A DNA stretch of 20,224 nt, taken from assembly GCA_032718475.1 (NCBI GenBank), contig JAUCBJ010003740.1, positions 1 to 20,224 of the forward strand, written 5' to 3'. A model generated the notes under the pieces. The model had not been told where the DNA came from and did no database searches. It saw nothing but the letters and a program-made list of their open reading frames with translations. Numbering within the stretch: the stretch's first letter is position 1; every line of letters starts with the position of its first letter. The position numbers and the translations under genes were made by a program. The DNA comes from Nemertoderma westbladi. Lineage: Eukaryota; Xenacoelomorpha; Nemertodermatida; Nemertodermatidae. Positions 1 to 8,646 of the stretch are shown one piece after another.

Positions 1-515
1 GGTCTCTAAGAAAAGAGCTTTCGAATGAGCCAAAACGAACGCCGTACGACCACTAGAACTGGAGATTATACATTTTGAAGATCTCAGATGACCGATAAGT
101 CTATTCCGTCTAATCCTGTAAAGACCGCAGAATCGCTTATTCGAGTCCCGTCTTCATTCCGGAGACTTGAAGTTGTCTTATAAACTGATCAGTAGGTCCA
201 ATCAATAATCATAAAAAAAATACCTTCTTAATTAAAATTTTGTGCTCTTTCTCGTGGAGTCATCCAATTAGCACCACTGGGCACAGAAAACGGCAGAAAT
301 TGAATGCAAACCCCAAACTTCATCTCCTTTACCGATATCATGATGTACCGGAGCCAGTATCTTCTATCCCAGATATCTCGAAAACGAAGCAAGATATGGG
401 AAAACGGTTTCTATATTTGGATTCAGCATGAAATTCTGCATCAGATAGGTTAATTTCAAAAATTCGACTTTTTGGTCAGAAAATGCGCTACCCCCCCCCC
501 CCCCCCCCCCCCCCC
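1..515. other. Sequence without a supported gene, ending in a C25 tract
   Basis: I see no coding exon with motif support here. Short open frames on both strands lack recognisable composition. The stretch ends in an uninterrupted run of 25 cytosines at 491-515, directly beside the last part of the minus-strand pseudogene. A B-box-like string occurs near 139-149, but no matching A box or cloverleaf was found. Confidence 0.5.
491..515. repeat. Poly-C homopolymer, 25 bp
   Basis: Twenty-five consecutive C residues on the plus strand, read as glycine codons on the minus strand. It lies just past the last plausible coding part of the minus-strand pseudogene and may mark an insertion or deletion junction. 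The exact length is prone to sequencing error. Confidence 0.9.
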
Positions 516-699
516 TTAAGAAATTCGGATCGTACTTTACATTTTGAGATTTTGAGTATTTAGATCTAAGTAGTTGTATCAGGTGTTTATCTGAAGATGA
601 TGACAGATGATCTAGGAAGCAATCAATTGTCTCCCTAAGAATTTGTATGGTTTGGTGCTGTAGTGCATTCAACATGTCATCCTGTACCTGTGTAATAGG
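516..699 (-). pseudogene. 3' coding part of a TE-like minus-strand gene, cut off by a LINE insertion
   Basis: Minus-strand reading gives a helical, leucine-rich segment (…QVQDDMLNALQHQ…, then DCFLDHLSSSSDKH and ending near YDPNFL). Its first codons lie in the 10-bp duplication CCTATTACAC, which also ends the coding segment on the far side of the LINE near 2202-2211. If one copy of the duplication and the LINE are removed, the frame runs from …KIRPVPIT straight into QVQDDML without a shift. I infer that this is the C-terminal portion of the gene at 2202-4593, split by retrotransposon insertion. Its true C-terminus is unclear because the C25 tract follows. Confidence 0.65.
690..699. repeat. Left target-site duplication of LINE (GTGTAATAGG)
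   Basis: The 10-bp string GTGTAATAGG occurs here and again at 2202-2211, on either side of the LINE. It fits a target-site duplication from target-primed reverse transcription. The coding frame of the disrupted minus-strand gene continues through it. Confidence 0.75.
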
Positions 700-2201
700 T
701 AGTAGGTAGTAGGTAGTTTAAAGCTCATCTATCCCATCCTAGTAGACATGTACCGAACAACAAGAGTCCCACAAGAAATGAAAACAAATAAGTTGGTGCC
801 AGTTCCCAAGAAGGGCAACCTAACACTCTATGGTTCTTTTCGGGGAATCTCATTGATCTCGATTGCTGCAAAGCTATACAATAGGATTCTATTAAATCGC
901 ATCAGGGATCCCATTGAGAGACTGCTCCGTGGAAATCAGAATGGGTTCCGTAAAGGTCGTGGGACCATGGAGCCCATTTTGGCACTTAGAAGGATAATTG
1001 AAGAGTTATCAAAAAAGAAAGACAGGCATCTGGCTGTTATTTTTGTTGACTTCTTCAAGGCCTTTGATTCAGTCTCTCGCTCACGTATGTTCAGCATACT
1101 TTCATTATATGGGATTCCTGATGAAATTATTGCAGCAATCAGATCAGTATACGATGGTTCGACAACATTTGTGTCTACTGTTGATGGTGACACAGAACCA
1201 TTTGAAGTGTTATGGGGCGTCCTCCAAGGAGACACACTTGCACCATTCTTGTTCATTATTGTGGTTGACTATGTTCTACGTATGTCCTTAGATCATTATA
1301 ATGATGATGGGGTGATGATAACTCCACCTACTGGCTCCAGAAGTCGAGGAAATCCTGCCAAGTACCTAACTGATCTAGACTTTGCTGATGACTTAGGAGT
1401 ACTCTCAGAATCATTAGAGGGAGCCCAACGGCTCCTCAGCTCATTAGAACATGCTGCTTCTAGTGTTGGTCTTTTTATTAACTCCAGAAAGACCAAAATT
1501 CTGACAGTTAACTTTGAAAGTCCTCAGCAAGTCTCTGATCGGATGAGCATAAGCTCAAAGGATGGTATGCTTGAGCATGTGGACGACTTCTGTTACCTGG
1601 GATCATGGATCCGGAAGTCAGGTGAGGACCTTCGAATACGTAAGGGAAAGGCATGGGCAGCCTTGAATAGGCTTTCCAGGATTTGGAAGTCACCGAGAAT
1701 TAATCGGAAACTTAAGGTCCGATTATTTAGAGCAGCAGTAGTTCCAGTACTCCTCTATGGGAGTCCATGCTGGGCTCTAACTGCTGAGGACACCAAATCT
1801 CTGGATGGCACATTCACAAGAATGCTACGCCGGGTTCATTGTGTCAAGTACAATGCACACATCTCCAACCAGACACTATATAACATTGGAGGTGTCTCAT
1901 TGGTTCCCCCAAGCTTGACACTAGAACAAAATCGCCTCCGCTTTGCAGGACATTGCTTTCGCCGTGAAGACCAGCCAGTGCATAATCTTGTACTTTGGCA
2001 GCCTCATGGAGTGAATAAGCATGGTGGACAGCCCATGACTTTCTTGAGACGCATCTTAAAGGACACTGGCCTTGAAGATGCGGATGATCTAGCAAATGTC
2101 ATGGGTGATAGGGAGTCGTGGCGGTGCAATTTTGTTGACAAGCCGGCACAGCATTCTTAAAAATGCAGCTGCAATGCAGCATGCCGATCCTAGTAGTAGT
2201 A
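700..2201 (+). mobile_element. 5'-truncated non-LTR retrotransposon (LINE)
   Basis: The element runs from the left 10-bp duplication to a short TAG-repeat tail at about 2190-2201, then the right duplication. Short-repeat tails, rather than poly-A, are known in RTE- and CR1-type LINEs. The endonuclease and the N-terminal part of the RT are missing, so this is a 5'-truncated copy. The 5' junction lies in a GTAG-rich string (700-716) that resembles the tail repeat. I cannot assign the clade with confidence. Confidence 0.75.
706..2160 (+). CDS. LINE reverse transcriptase, N-terminally truncated
   Basis: This is the polymerase of a non-LTR retrotransposon, which copies element RNA into DNA at a nicked target. 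The frame is open from about 706; the first Met is at 748 and gives 470 aa. From that Met, visible RT blocks are PVPKKGN (about 18-24), FRGISLISIAAKLYN (31-45), the NGFRKGRG block (65-72), VDFFKAFDSV with the first catalytic Asp (100-109), GVLQGDTLAPFLF (157-169) and FADD with the catalytic Asp pair (212-215). A C-terminal region with RLRFAGH and a closing W-rich segment is typical of LINE tails. There are no internal stops, so the insertion looks fairly young, but the missing endonuclease makes it non-autonomous. The Met start is unlikely to be a genuine initiation site, since the copy begins mid-protein. Confidence 0.85.
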   Translation, partial: VVGSLKLIYPILVDMYRTTRVPQEMKTNKLVPVPKKGNLTLYGSFRGISLISIAAKLYNRILLNRIRDPIERLLRGNQNGFRKGRGTMEPILALRRIIEELSKKKDRHLAVIFVDFFKAFDSVSRSRMFSILSLYGIPDEIIAAIRSVYDGSTTFVSTVDGDTEPFEVLWGVLQGDTLAPFLFIIVVDYVLRMSLDHYNDDGVMITPPTGSRSRGNPAKYLTDLDFADDLGVLSESLEGAQRLLSSLEHAASSVGLFINSRKTKILTVNFESPQQVSDRMSISSKDGMLEHVDDFCYLGSWIRKSGEDLRIRKGKAWAALNRLSRIWKSPRINRKLKVRLFRAAVVPVLLYGSPCWALTAEDTKSLDGTFTRMLRRVHCVKYNAHISNQTLYNIGGVSLVPPSLTLEQNRLRFAGHCFRREDQPVHNLVLWQPHGVNKHGGQPMTFLRRILKDTGLEDADDLANVMGDRESWRCNFVDKPAQHS

Positions 2202-2211
2202 GTGTAATAGG
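2202..2211. repeat. Right target-site duplication of LINE (GTGTAATAGG)
   Basis: Exact match to 690-699, directly following the TAG-repeat tail of the LINE. Confidence 0.75.
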
Positions 2212-2528
2212 CACAGGTCTTATTTTAGGTATTGCTGTCTTCACCAATGTATACTCCAAACTCTCAATGAACCTTCTATACCCTTCCTCTAGGAAATAAT
2301 AATCTAATCCCAAGAATCTTAGCACCAGATATATCTTGCTGAGAGCTAATAACAAAATGTGACTGCTGAAGTAGAGCTCTGTATTCTACTACCATTTCAC
2401 TCAGGTCTACATTGTTTTGATACTTGACGTCTGGACATTGCAGGATCTATTTTTCCTGTATTGGTAAAGAGAGTTCTCCTCACTTCATGTGAAAAATTGA
2501 GAGTCCGATATCCTGTCATCCAGAGATT

Positions 2529-3705
2529 TCAAAGAGATTTTAACTTTTTGTGAACTTCTTCTAATTTGTAATCGAGAGCCTCACCTCTAAAGTCCACGTT
2601 ACTTGTATAGGAATCGTTTTCATAAAAGTTTCGAACTGTAGGAGTCATCTGAATCTTTTGTGAAAAGTAGTGAAGGCAAATTCCTTGATAAATATAATTT
2701 GTATGAGAAAAAAACACTGGAGCAAACTTAAACAGGAAACCATCCAAGGCTAATGAGTTGTAGTGGCGCAAAGCTTGTTTAAACAATTTCATGGATAATA
2801 AGGGTCCGTAAGTCCACTTAAAAAGAAACTTTAGAGAAGGATTACTTGTACTATTGGCCCAACTAATAATGTTTTCAAGGGTAATACTATCTATATTATT
2901 GTTTGATGCGCCATTTTGATGTTGTTCATTCATCATTTCAGAAATTGCTAACCGTAATAATTCCTTAAAATTGCCTACTATTATTACATCATACGACTCT
3001 TCCATTTTATGGTGATCAACTGAGTTGTAAAACATACTAATTGCCTTTACAGATTTATAACCTGCAATCTGTGTCACAGAAGCTTTCACAAAAGGTACCC
3101 ACAATACCCTAGTTAGCGTTTTTATCATTATATGATGTACGTGACCAAATCCAGGCTTTAATAATATATGTTTCAGCAGATTGTTATCTTGCTTTATAAT
3201 GGGGTGCGCGAAATGGTATGGCAACCCATCCATAACTGCAACTATCCATTTCCTGTCATAGTTAACGAACTCACTTACCAGTTTATTCAACATGTCAGTA
3301 ACAGCACTCACAGATCCAGGATCCCCTTCATATGGGTCATGAATTTTAAATTTTACATTCGTCTCATTGATGAGTACAGCAGATCCGCCCACATATTCAT
3401 ATTTCTCACTCTTCCACTTAGCAACTGAATTTGCAGATGAAGAGCCACCACCACTCTTGATTCTAATGTACTCTTCAACATTATCTGATTGGCTGCATTC
3501 CGCCTTTACCTCATCCAGTAGCTTGGCAAGAAACATTTTTCTTGCATCATTACAAACTCGTTCTAATTGGGAAGTGTACTGGTTAATGAAACTTGTAATT
3601 TCTGCTGAATTTATAACAAGTTGTTGAAGAGCACTGTATTGCACAGGCTCTGGGCATTTGTGTAGCATACTTACAACACTTGTCGTTTTTGAGATGGTAA
3701 CACCT
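2529..3705 (-). CDS. Main exon of the unrecognised TE-like gene
   Basis: This is the longest open part of the broken minus-strand gene. The exon should begin at 3705, after the acceptor, rather than at the in-frame Met at 3740, which lies inside the intron. It encodes about 390 aa: a helical N-terminal half with a Gly/Ser-rich linker (KSGGGSSSA), then the conserved-looking core with MDGLPYHFA, GFGHVHH and DHHK, and a C-terminal LEEVHKKLK segment. No transmembrane segment or signal peptide is evident. The TGA at its end is probably premature, since coding-like sequence continues downstream. Confidence 0.6.
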
Positions 3706-3975
3706 CTATAAAAAAGAAGAGTACGGTTATACACCAACACCCTGGTAAGCCTAATGATAAATCAGAAATATGGACTACAGAAACAACTATATATCATTAT
3801 AACAACTATATAGGCATAGGGCTTAATGTATATATATTAATAGCAACTGTATATCATTATAAAAACGATATATACTGGTATTAATAAATCTTAACTTACT
3901 TAACAACAAACTTATTCAATATAATAACATATATATATATAAAGATATATATGATATCCATCTGCTCAAGCTAAC
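3706..3975 (-). other. Spliceosomal intron, 270 bp
   Basis: On the minus strand the donor is TACAG|GTTAGC (intron starts at 3975). The acceptor is a pyrimidine-rich CTTCTTTTTTATAG ending at 3706. Joining the exons completes an Arg codon (AG+A) and keeps the frame. The intron is AT-rich and contains two similar strings (CAACT.TATATCATTATA) near 3783 and 3845. Confidence 0.75.
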
Positions 3976-4593
3976 CTGTAAATTACATGGTAAGTTTTAG
4001 AGTACACTTGATTATTGTCCACAGCCACTTGAATATCTCCAGTTTCTCTGGAACTGTAAGGTACTTGAACAGCCATATCATCGATCATCTTCTGAATTAA
4101 TGTTACACTTCCATTTGGACTACCTGCACTATTTATATATGTAGATGTCTTGCAGTGGTTAATAACATAAGCATTAAAAGCTTGTTGGAACGATAGTGGA
4201 CCAATAAAATACGTGACTGATACGTTGCACAGGAACTCAACAGTTTTTACAATTTGAAACTTTATTTTCACGTTGGCAGTGTCCACCTCACTTGAATCTA
4301 ATTCAGCCAAGGAGCAGCGAAAATTTAGCACAGGCTTGTCGATTAATGGGATAATATTATCCACTAAAGGAAACTCCTTATTTTCCTTTTAGCGAACCAG
4401 CAGTGCGAATAATTGACGTCTTTAGATTATTGTCAGGTATGTAAGGTGGACTTGTTGATGGCTGATCGATGTCCATTCTAGTAGGTCTACCTTGGGCTGA
4501 TTCAGTAGCTTTAAATCTTTTTGTTACTTTGGCATATTCAGCAACCCCATAATCATAACATTTGTGACAAATATAAGATGACTTTTTTGACAT

Positions 4594-5110
4594 TTTACCG
4601 GTTATTGTTGGGTCACGAATTTTGCCGCCTACCAGACCGGAGCCGGGTAAGGAAGATTGCGCCTGGAGCCGGTCCAGAGCCAGACCGGGTCTGTAAATAG
4701 GCCTTACAGCCTCATGTCATGCAAACTTTGGCCTTACGCTTACAGCCTTATGTCATGCAAACTGTCATGTAGGTTCTGTACAGACAGACAGACAGACAGA
4801 GCAGCAGAAGTTAGTTAGGTACCATAACTTACTAACTTAGGTCAGTAGGTAGGCCTACACCGGACCGGTGCTGTCCCACTGCCAGACTGCTGACCGCTGT
4901 AAACTCTCAAACAGATACTGCATACCAGCATACACGGTGACGGAGGTACTGCATACCCAGATACCAGCATACACGGTGACGTAGGTACTGCATATGCATA
5001 CCAGCATACACTGTGACGGAGGACCTGAATTTACTGCTTACTAGCATAGGCCTACACGGTCTGACGGTGACGGTACAGTACATACACTGCATACATATTT
5101 CCCAATTTCT
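4594..5110. repeat. GC-richer upstream block with short direct repeats, ACAG microsatellite and minisatellite
   Basis: Just upstream of the minus-strand ATG lies a GC-rich block with CCGGAGCCGG-type repeats (about 4635-4692), possibly promoter or untranslated sequence. A roughly 25-bp direct repeat around CTTATGTCATGCAAACT occurs near 4707 and 4743. A perfect GACA/ACAG microsatellite lies at about 4779-4801. At 4913-5080 there are three clear tandem units of 32-39 bp with core ACCAGCATACACGGTGACG, followed by a degenerate fourth. Confidence 0.75.
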
Positions 5111-5655
5111 TCATTTTTTGCTCTGCAGGACATGTAACTTTTTACCGGAGCTCCGGCAAATATTTTCAATAGTATGTACATCATTGTCCAGAATAGGGTG
5201 TTTCCCTTCACTTCTATGGGGCTTTCTATTATTCCTACCTGTCCCAAATACGTTGTGTATTGATTTCCAACCTGTCCAAAATAGGGGCATCCAATCAAAT
5301 CATCATATGACCCAACTCCTCGTCATCGGACCAATACCAACATTCCTAAAGTTAGGCATCTCCCTTATTGGCTATATAATGTAAAGGTTAATGGAAAATT
5401 CCACTGATATATAATCCAAGTGTCAACTACGAATCCGGGGCTCATTATAACAACCTATACTGGACAGAGCAACGTATTTGGGACAAGTGCTGGTTGAGGT
5501 ATATGTACAGTGGAAATTCCCATTCTAAATAAGGGCATTTGGAATACTTGTTCCCTAGTTATGGTTAAAGATATACCGTGGGTGCCTTGCAAATGGCCTG
5601 TAAGACTGTGATGCATTATAGGCTATAGTGTCATCATAGTCACATTATTTAATTT
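5111..5655. other. No gene seen; satellite-like fragments
   Basis: I find no supported coding sequence. Strings such as AATAGGGTGTTTCCC (5204 region) and TGTCCCAAATACG resemble the subrepeat of the larger satellite at 5865-6310, so this may be an old degenerate edge of that array. Confidence 0.4.
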
Positions 5656-5743
5656 CATGTTGTGCAAATTATTCATATTGTGCAATTTATTCATGTTGTG
5701 CAATTTATTCATTGTGCAATTTATTCATGTGGTGAAATTTATT
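5656..5743. repeat. Minisatellite, 18-bp unit, five copies
   Basis: Five tandem units of the form CATGTTGTGCAATTTATT: 5656-5673, 5674-5691, 5692-5709, 5710-5725 (2 bp shorter) and 5726-5743. Confidence 0.9.
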
Positions 5744-5864
5744 CACTTATAATAAATCTAAATACATTTGTATAATAATAATTAAATTACAATCAAATTA
5801 GTTATATCCCAACCTCCTCCCCCAGACTCAACTTCATCCCAAATAGTCCTTAATAAGTATTAAA

Positions 5865-6310
5865 TTTGACTCAAATAGGTTGTTTGTGTCCCATATATAG
5901 GGTGTTTGTGTCCCGTATAGGGTGTGAAGTGCTTATAATGAATTCAAATAGTTTCGAAATGTAATGGAATAATCAAAAGAATATAGAATTCACTATCATA
6001 GCTTTCATTTAAATTTGTCCCAAATAGGTTGTTTGTGTCCCATATAGGGTGTTTGTGTCCCTTATAGGGTGTTTGTGTCGCAAATAGCGTGTAACTTTCT
6101 CAAAATGATTTTAAATAATTTCTAAATCTCATGGAATACTCAAAAGAATATAGAATTCACTACCATAGCTTTAATTTCAATTTGTCCCAAATAGGCTGTT
6201 TTTGTCCCATATAGGGTGTTTGTGTCCCGTATAGGGTGTGAATTGCTTATAATGATTTCAAATATTTTCTAAATGTAATTGAATACTCAAAAGAATATAG
6301 AATTCACTAT
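5865..6310. repeat. Satellite array, ~150-bp unit with nested 18-bp subrepeats, three copies
   Basis: Three head-to-tail units: 5865-6013 (149 bp), 6014-6180 (167 bp) and 6181-6310 (130 bp, truncated). Each begins with TTTG(TCCC)AAATAGG, contains two or more GTTTGTGTCCC.TATAGGGT subrepeats and closes with CAAAAGAATATAGAATTCACTA. The middle unit is 18 bp longer because it has one extra subrepeat. The array ends exactly where the gag-like open frame begins. Confidence 0.9.
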
Positions 6311-6998
6311 TCGGTGTCGATTCGGTGTCGTCGGTTAGTAGGAACCCCAGCAAACGGGGGAAAATTAGTAGGACAGAGAGGCAACGGGAGTCCATCGCGA
6401 CTGATAAGTCCGCTACATCCTCCATGAAAGGATGTTAGACGGGTGTTAGAGATAGATCTGGCATGTCAACTAGACATTGTCGTGCTGGATCAAAAGGAAC
6501 TGGAAAGGCAGTTGGATGAGGGAACTGCGTTGTTAGAGAGGGAGAGAGAATTAGCGAGAGAGTGTAAAGAGAGGGCCGAGAGGGTGGCGAGAAACTATAG
6601 GGAGCGGGAGGAAAGGGAGGTGAACGAGTGTAGAGAGCGAGAGGCGAGGGAGGTGAACGAGCGTAGAGAGCGGGAGGCGAGGGAGGCAGAATTGGCCGAC
6701 CAGAGTATGAGAGAGGATAGAGAAAGAGAGAGGGTGGGCAAGCGCTTGCGGGACGAAATGCATACCCACCCAGTTGAGAGGGTTAATGCAATACCAAGCG
6801 AAACAAAAGCGTCGGTTAGAACTGGCGCGGATGGGTTTATCGGAGAGTGAGGCTGGTTCGGGTAGTATTTATGAGGAACCAGAGGTGATGGAAACCTTTG
6901 TTAACACCCCACTTACAGGTACCAGACAACAGACCCAAGACCGTACGGATGGGGAGGGTAATAACAATACGCTTGGTGAAGTTAATATTAATAGTTGA
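6311..6998 (+). pseudogene. Coiled-coil, gag-like or ORF1-like reading frame with frameshifts
   Basis: A coding-like stretch in three consecutive frames. From about 6328 a basic, Ser-rich segment reads SSVSRNPSKRGK…SSMKG. A one-base shift near 6428-6431 leads into DVRRVLEIDLACQLD, followed by about 90 residues extremely rich in Glu and Arg with repeated ERRERE-type blocks, a strong coiled-coil prediction (6443-6760). A second shift near 6765-6775 leads into QKRRLELARMGLSESEAG and an acidic tail that stops at 6996-6998. No Cys-His zinc knuckle is visible. Structural proteins of retroelements (gag or LINE ORF1) often have such coils, which is the basis of the guess; a host structural protein fragment is equally possible. 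High GC and charge set it apart from its AT-rich surroundings. Confidence 0.4.
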
Positions 6999-7362
6999 AA
7001 GGTCCTCCACGGTAAGAACTATCCCACGGCCTACAAATCTACTGATACGAAGCTATAGAATATCCCTTACTGTAGAGTCCAGTAGTATACCGCTTACCAG
7101 ATCCTAGTAACGATGTATCTTACCGTAAGATCTAGTAATGTAATGGACTCGTACAGTATCTGACCACAAATCCCAGTCCAGGGTATCTAATCAAACAGAT
7201 ACAATACACAAACGACTACTGGCGAGGAGCAGAGCCTAGTGTCTATTCTACCTACGTGAGCGGGTCTAATGCCTACGAACTAGACAAAAGGAAACCTGTC
7301 CTCTAACCGGTGAGGCAGTTGCTGATAGAGTTGCTCAAAATGTTGCCACGTACTGTAGAAAA
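6999..7362 (+). other. Downstream of the coiled-coil frame; no gene seen
   Basis: Short frames only. Strings with AGTAGTA/CTTACCGTAAGATC repeat loosely near 7070-7140. A potential donor (ACAG|GTACC) lies upstream at about 6916, so part of this could be an intron of the preceding frame, but no acceptor and coding continuation were found. Confidence 0.3.
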
Positions 7363-7390
7363 ATTAATTATTCGTCATGACGTAATTAAT
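7363..7390. repeat. 28-bp near-perfect palindrome
   Basis: ATTAATTA and TAATTAAT arms enclose the perfect palindrome CGTCATGACG, offset by two bases. It is the first of a cluster of inverted repeats. Confidence 0.8.
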
Positions 7391-7446
7391 ACCAAAATAT
7401 CAAAAACTTTTGGAGTCCTTTAGAATTTTGAATTCAAAAATTTCCA

Positions 7447-7600
7447 ACATGTGCGCAAGTGTGTTAGCTATATTGTATGTGAATATTTGTTATTACAGTA
7501 TAGCGTTTACAGGTAATACTAACACCTGATCATGTGCTAGTTAACATGTTAGATAGCACGTATTAGCTAATAACAAATGCGCACATGTATTACGTGCGCA
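7447..7600. repeat. Foldback element with nested palindromes
   Basis: Inverted arms start with ACATGTGCGCA (7447-7457) and its complement TGCGCACATGT (7578-7588), and stay similar for about 27 bp. Nested inside is a 26-bp palindrome at 7534-7559 (GTGCTAGTTAAC/ATGTTAGATAGCAC). The right arm also pairs with the next segment (7578-7600, TGCGCAC…GTGCGCA). This is consistent with a MITE or foldback remnant. Confidence 0.7.
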
Positions 7601-7649
7601 CTACGCACTAAATTATTAAGGACGCACGATACGCCTTGGCTATTATTTG

Positions 7650-7836
7650 ATATATTTTGCGTGTTTTTTGTAAAAATTCGGACTTGTGGTGTTTTACCAA
7701 ATTGAGGATACCTTGTTTTCTAGGCAATACCCCTCAACTATCGTATAGTTACGGGATAATACCAAAAAATGGTGTTCCTCTTTGTTTTGGCAAAACACCA
7801 TAAGTCAGAATTTTTACAAAAAAACCGCAATATATT
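7650..7836. repeat. ~187-bp near-complete palindrome (foldback/MITE-like)
   Basis: Symmetric about position 7743 (AACTAT-CGT-ATAGTT). The arms pair over most of their length: TTTTTTGTAAAAATTC on the left against GAATTTTTACAAAAAAA on the right, and GTGGTGTTTTACC against GGCAAAACACCAT. There is no coding capacity. No clear target duplication was found at the edges. Confidence 0.8.
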
Positions 7837-8008
7837 TCAAAGGTAATTCTAAATCAAATTGAAAGTTTAGATCTATATATATAAGTCTATATATATTTAG
7901 TTATCAAAAAACATAATAACAAGTAAACTGAGGCATCTCTCTAAAAAATATACAGTTTTTATCGATTATCTCAGAACTAAAAAATCGACTTAGGGGGTGA
8001 CGAAGGTG
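7837..8008. other. AT-rich spacer, nothing recognised
   Basis: TATATATA-rich sequence between the foldback element and the decayed zinc-cluster frame. Confidence 0.4.
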
Positions 8009-8430
8009 ATGACCTTGAAGGTGACGATTTGGATTTCAAAAGAAGAATTTGATACCAAGGAAGCTGAGCTGGAACCACGTTTCGCTAGAGTTGTTGCTAA
8101 GTCCCTGGTACAAGAAGCTATCATAGGTTTGGTGCTTCACCTGAACATAAACTTGTATGCAGGGTTACTGAAGTGAATCAGTATCGCCAAGTTATGAGAG
8201 AGATAGATACCTGTCCGTCCGCAAACCAGCTACAGTTGTTCCTTCTATATCTGCATCTTCTGATACTGAGGACTATTGCTATAACTGTAGGAAATCGTGG
8301 GAATCAGACACACATAAATTAGGATCTACAGGTGCTCTGTGATAATTGTGACATATCATGGTCATGCACTTATTGTTTGGCCAATAACTTCGATTATGAT
8401 TTAGACTTCATTTGTAATAAGTGTGGTTGA
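8009..8430 (+). pseudogene. Decayed reading frame ending in a four-CxxC cysteine cluster
   Basis: From an ATG at 8009 one frame reads MTLKVTIW…KEEFDTKEAELEPRF and stops at 8174-8176. Coding-like sequence continues in other frames: VTEVNQYRQVMREID, then RYLSVRKPATVVPSISASS and DTEDYCYNCRKSW, then CDNCDISWSCTYC and CNKCG ending at a TGA (8428-8430). Each segment has good coding composition, and the shifts are single bases, so this is probably a pseudogene or an error-rich copy of one protein of about 135 aa. The four CxxC pairs suggest two treble-clef or zinc-ribbon type metal sites at the C-terminus. I do not recognise the family; nucleic-acid or ubiquitin-pathway binding is only a guess. Confidence 0.45.
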
Positions 8431-8646
8431 AAAATTGAGATATAAGTACAATATGCAATAGACTTAATCATCAATAAAATACTACCAAACTCAAGTTGCT
8501 AACTATTGAACTACCCAACTCACAATCATACCTTATACTTTAATAATACAAATACTTTAAGTAATTACTCACTATACGTTATCTATCTCGCAGTTCGCTT
8601 TTGATTCATTACTTGAAATCGGGCCTACCATATACAATATACTGTA
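8431..8646. other. AT-rich spacer, nothing recognised
   Basis: No coding or repeat structure seen, apart from a CAATATACTGTATATA dyad that leads into the direct repeat. Confidence 0.4.

Larger units (their letters stand above)
2202..4593 (-). pseudogene. Multi-exon TE-like gene of an unrecognised family (possibly DUF6589-related), broken
   Basis: Minus-strand gene in pieces. It starts at the ATG at 4593 with a CHKC pair (YICHKCYDYG). The frame shifts by one base near 4378, in an A/G-run, and continues to 3976. A canonical intron (3975-3706) joins in frame to a 1.2-kb exon that ends at a TGA at 2529. Coding-like sequence continues in shifting frames (…VKYQNNVDLSEMVV…, LDYYFLEEGYRRFIESL) to 2202, where the LINE interrupts it. 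In the long exon (residues counted from 3740) I see WIVAVMDGLPYHFA with an Asp at 171, GFGHVHH (197-203), DHHK (242-245), a LALDGFLFKFAPVFF segment and a closing LDYKLEEVHKKLKS. This resembles large multi-copy invertebrate proteins, possibly overlapping Pfam DUF6589. That is from memory and unverified. A role as a transposase-type nuclease is inference only. Confidence 0.6.

Noticed and set aside
130-160. tRNA or tRNA-derived SINE suggested by a B-box-like TTCGAGTCC
   Set aside because: No A box at the right distance and no foldable arms were seen.
240-431. 63-codon plus-strand frame
   Set aside because: Non-ATG start, no motif, and composition like the surrounding non-coding sequence.
4364-4378. 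A very short intron between the first two coding pieces of the minus-strand gene
   Set aside because: The only donor/acceptor pair (GTTCGC … TTTAG) would give an intron of about 34 bp; a single-base indel in an A-run is simpler.
5656-6310. CRISPR-like array
   Set aside because: Units are contiguous or vary without unique spacers, and the context is eukaryotic; these are minisatellites.
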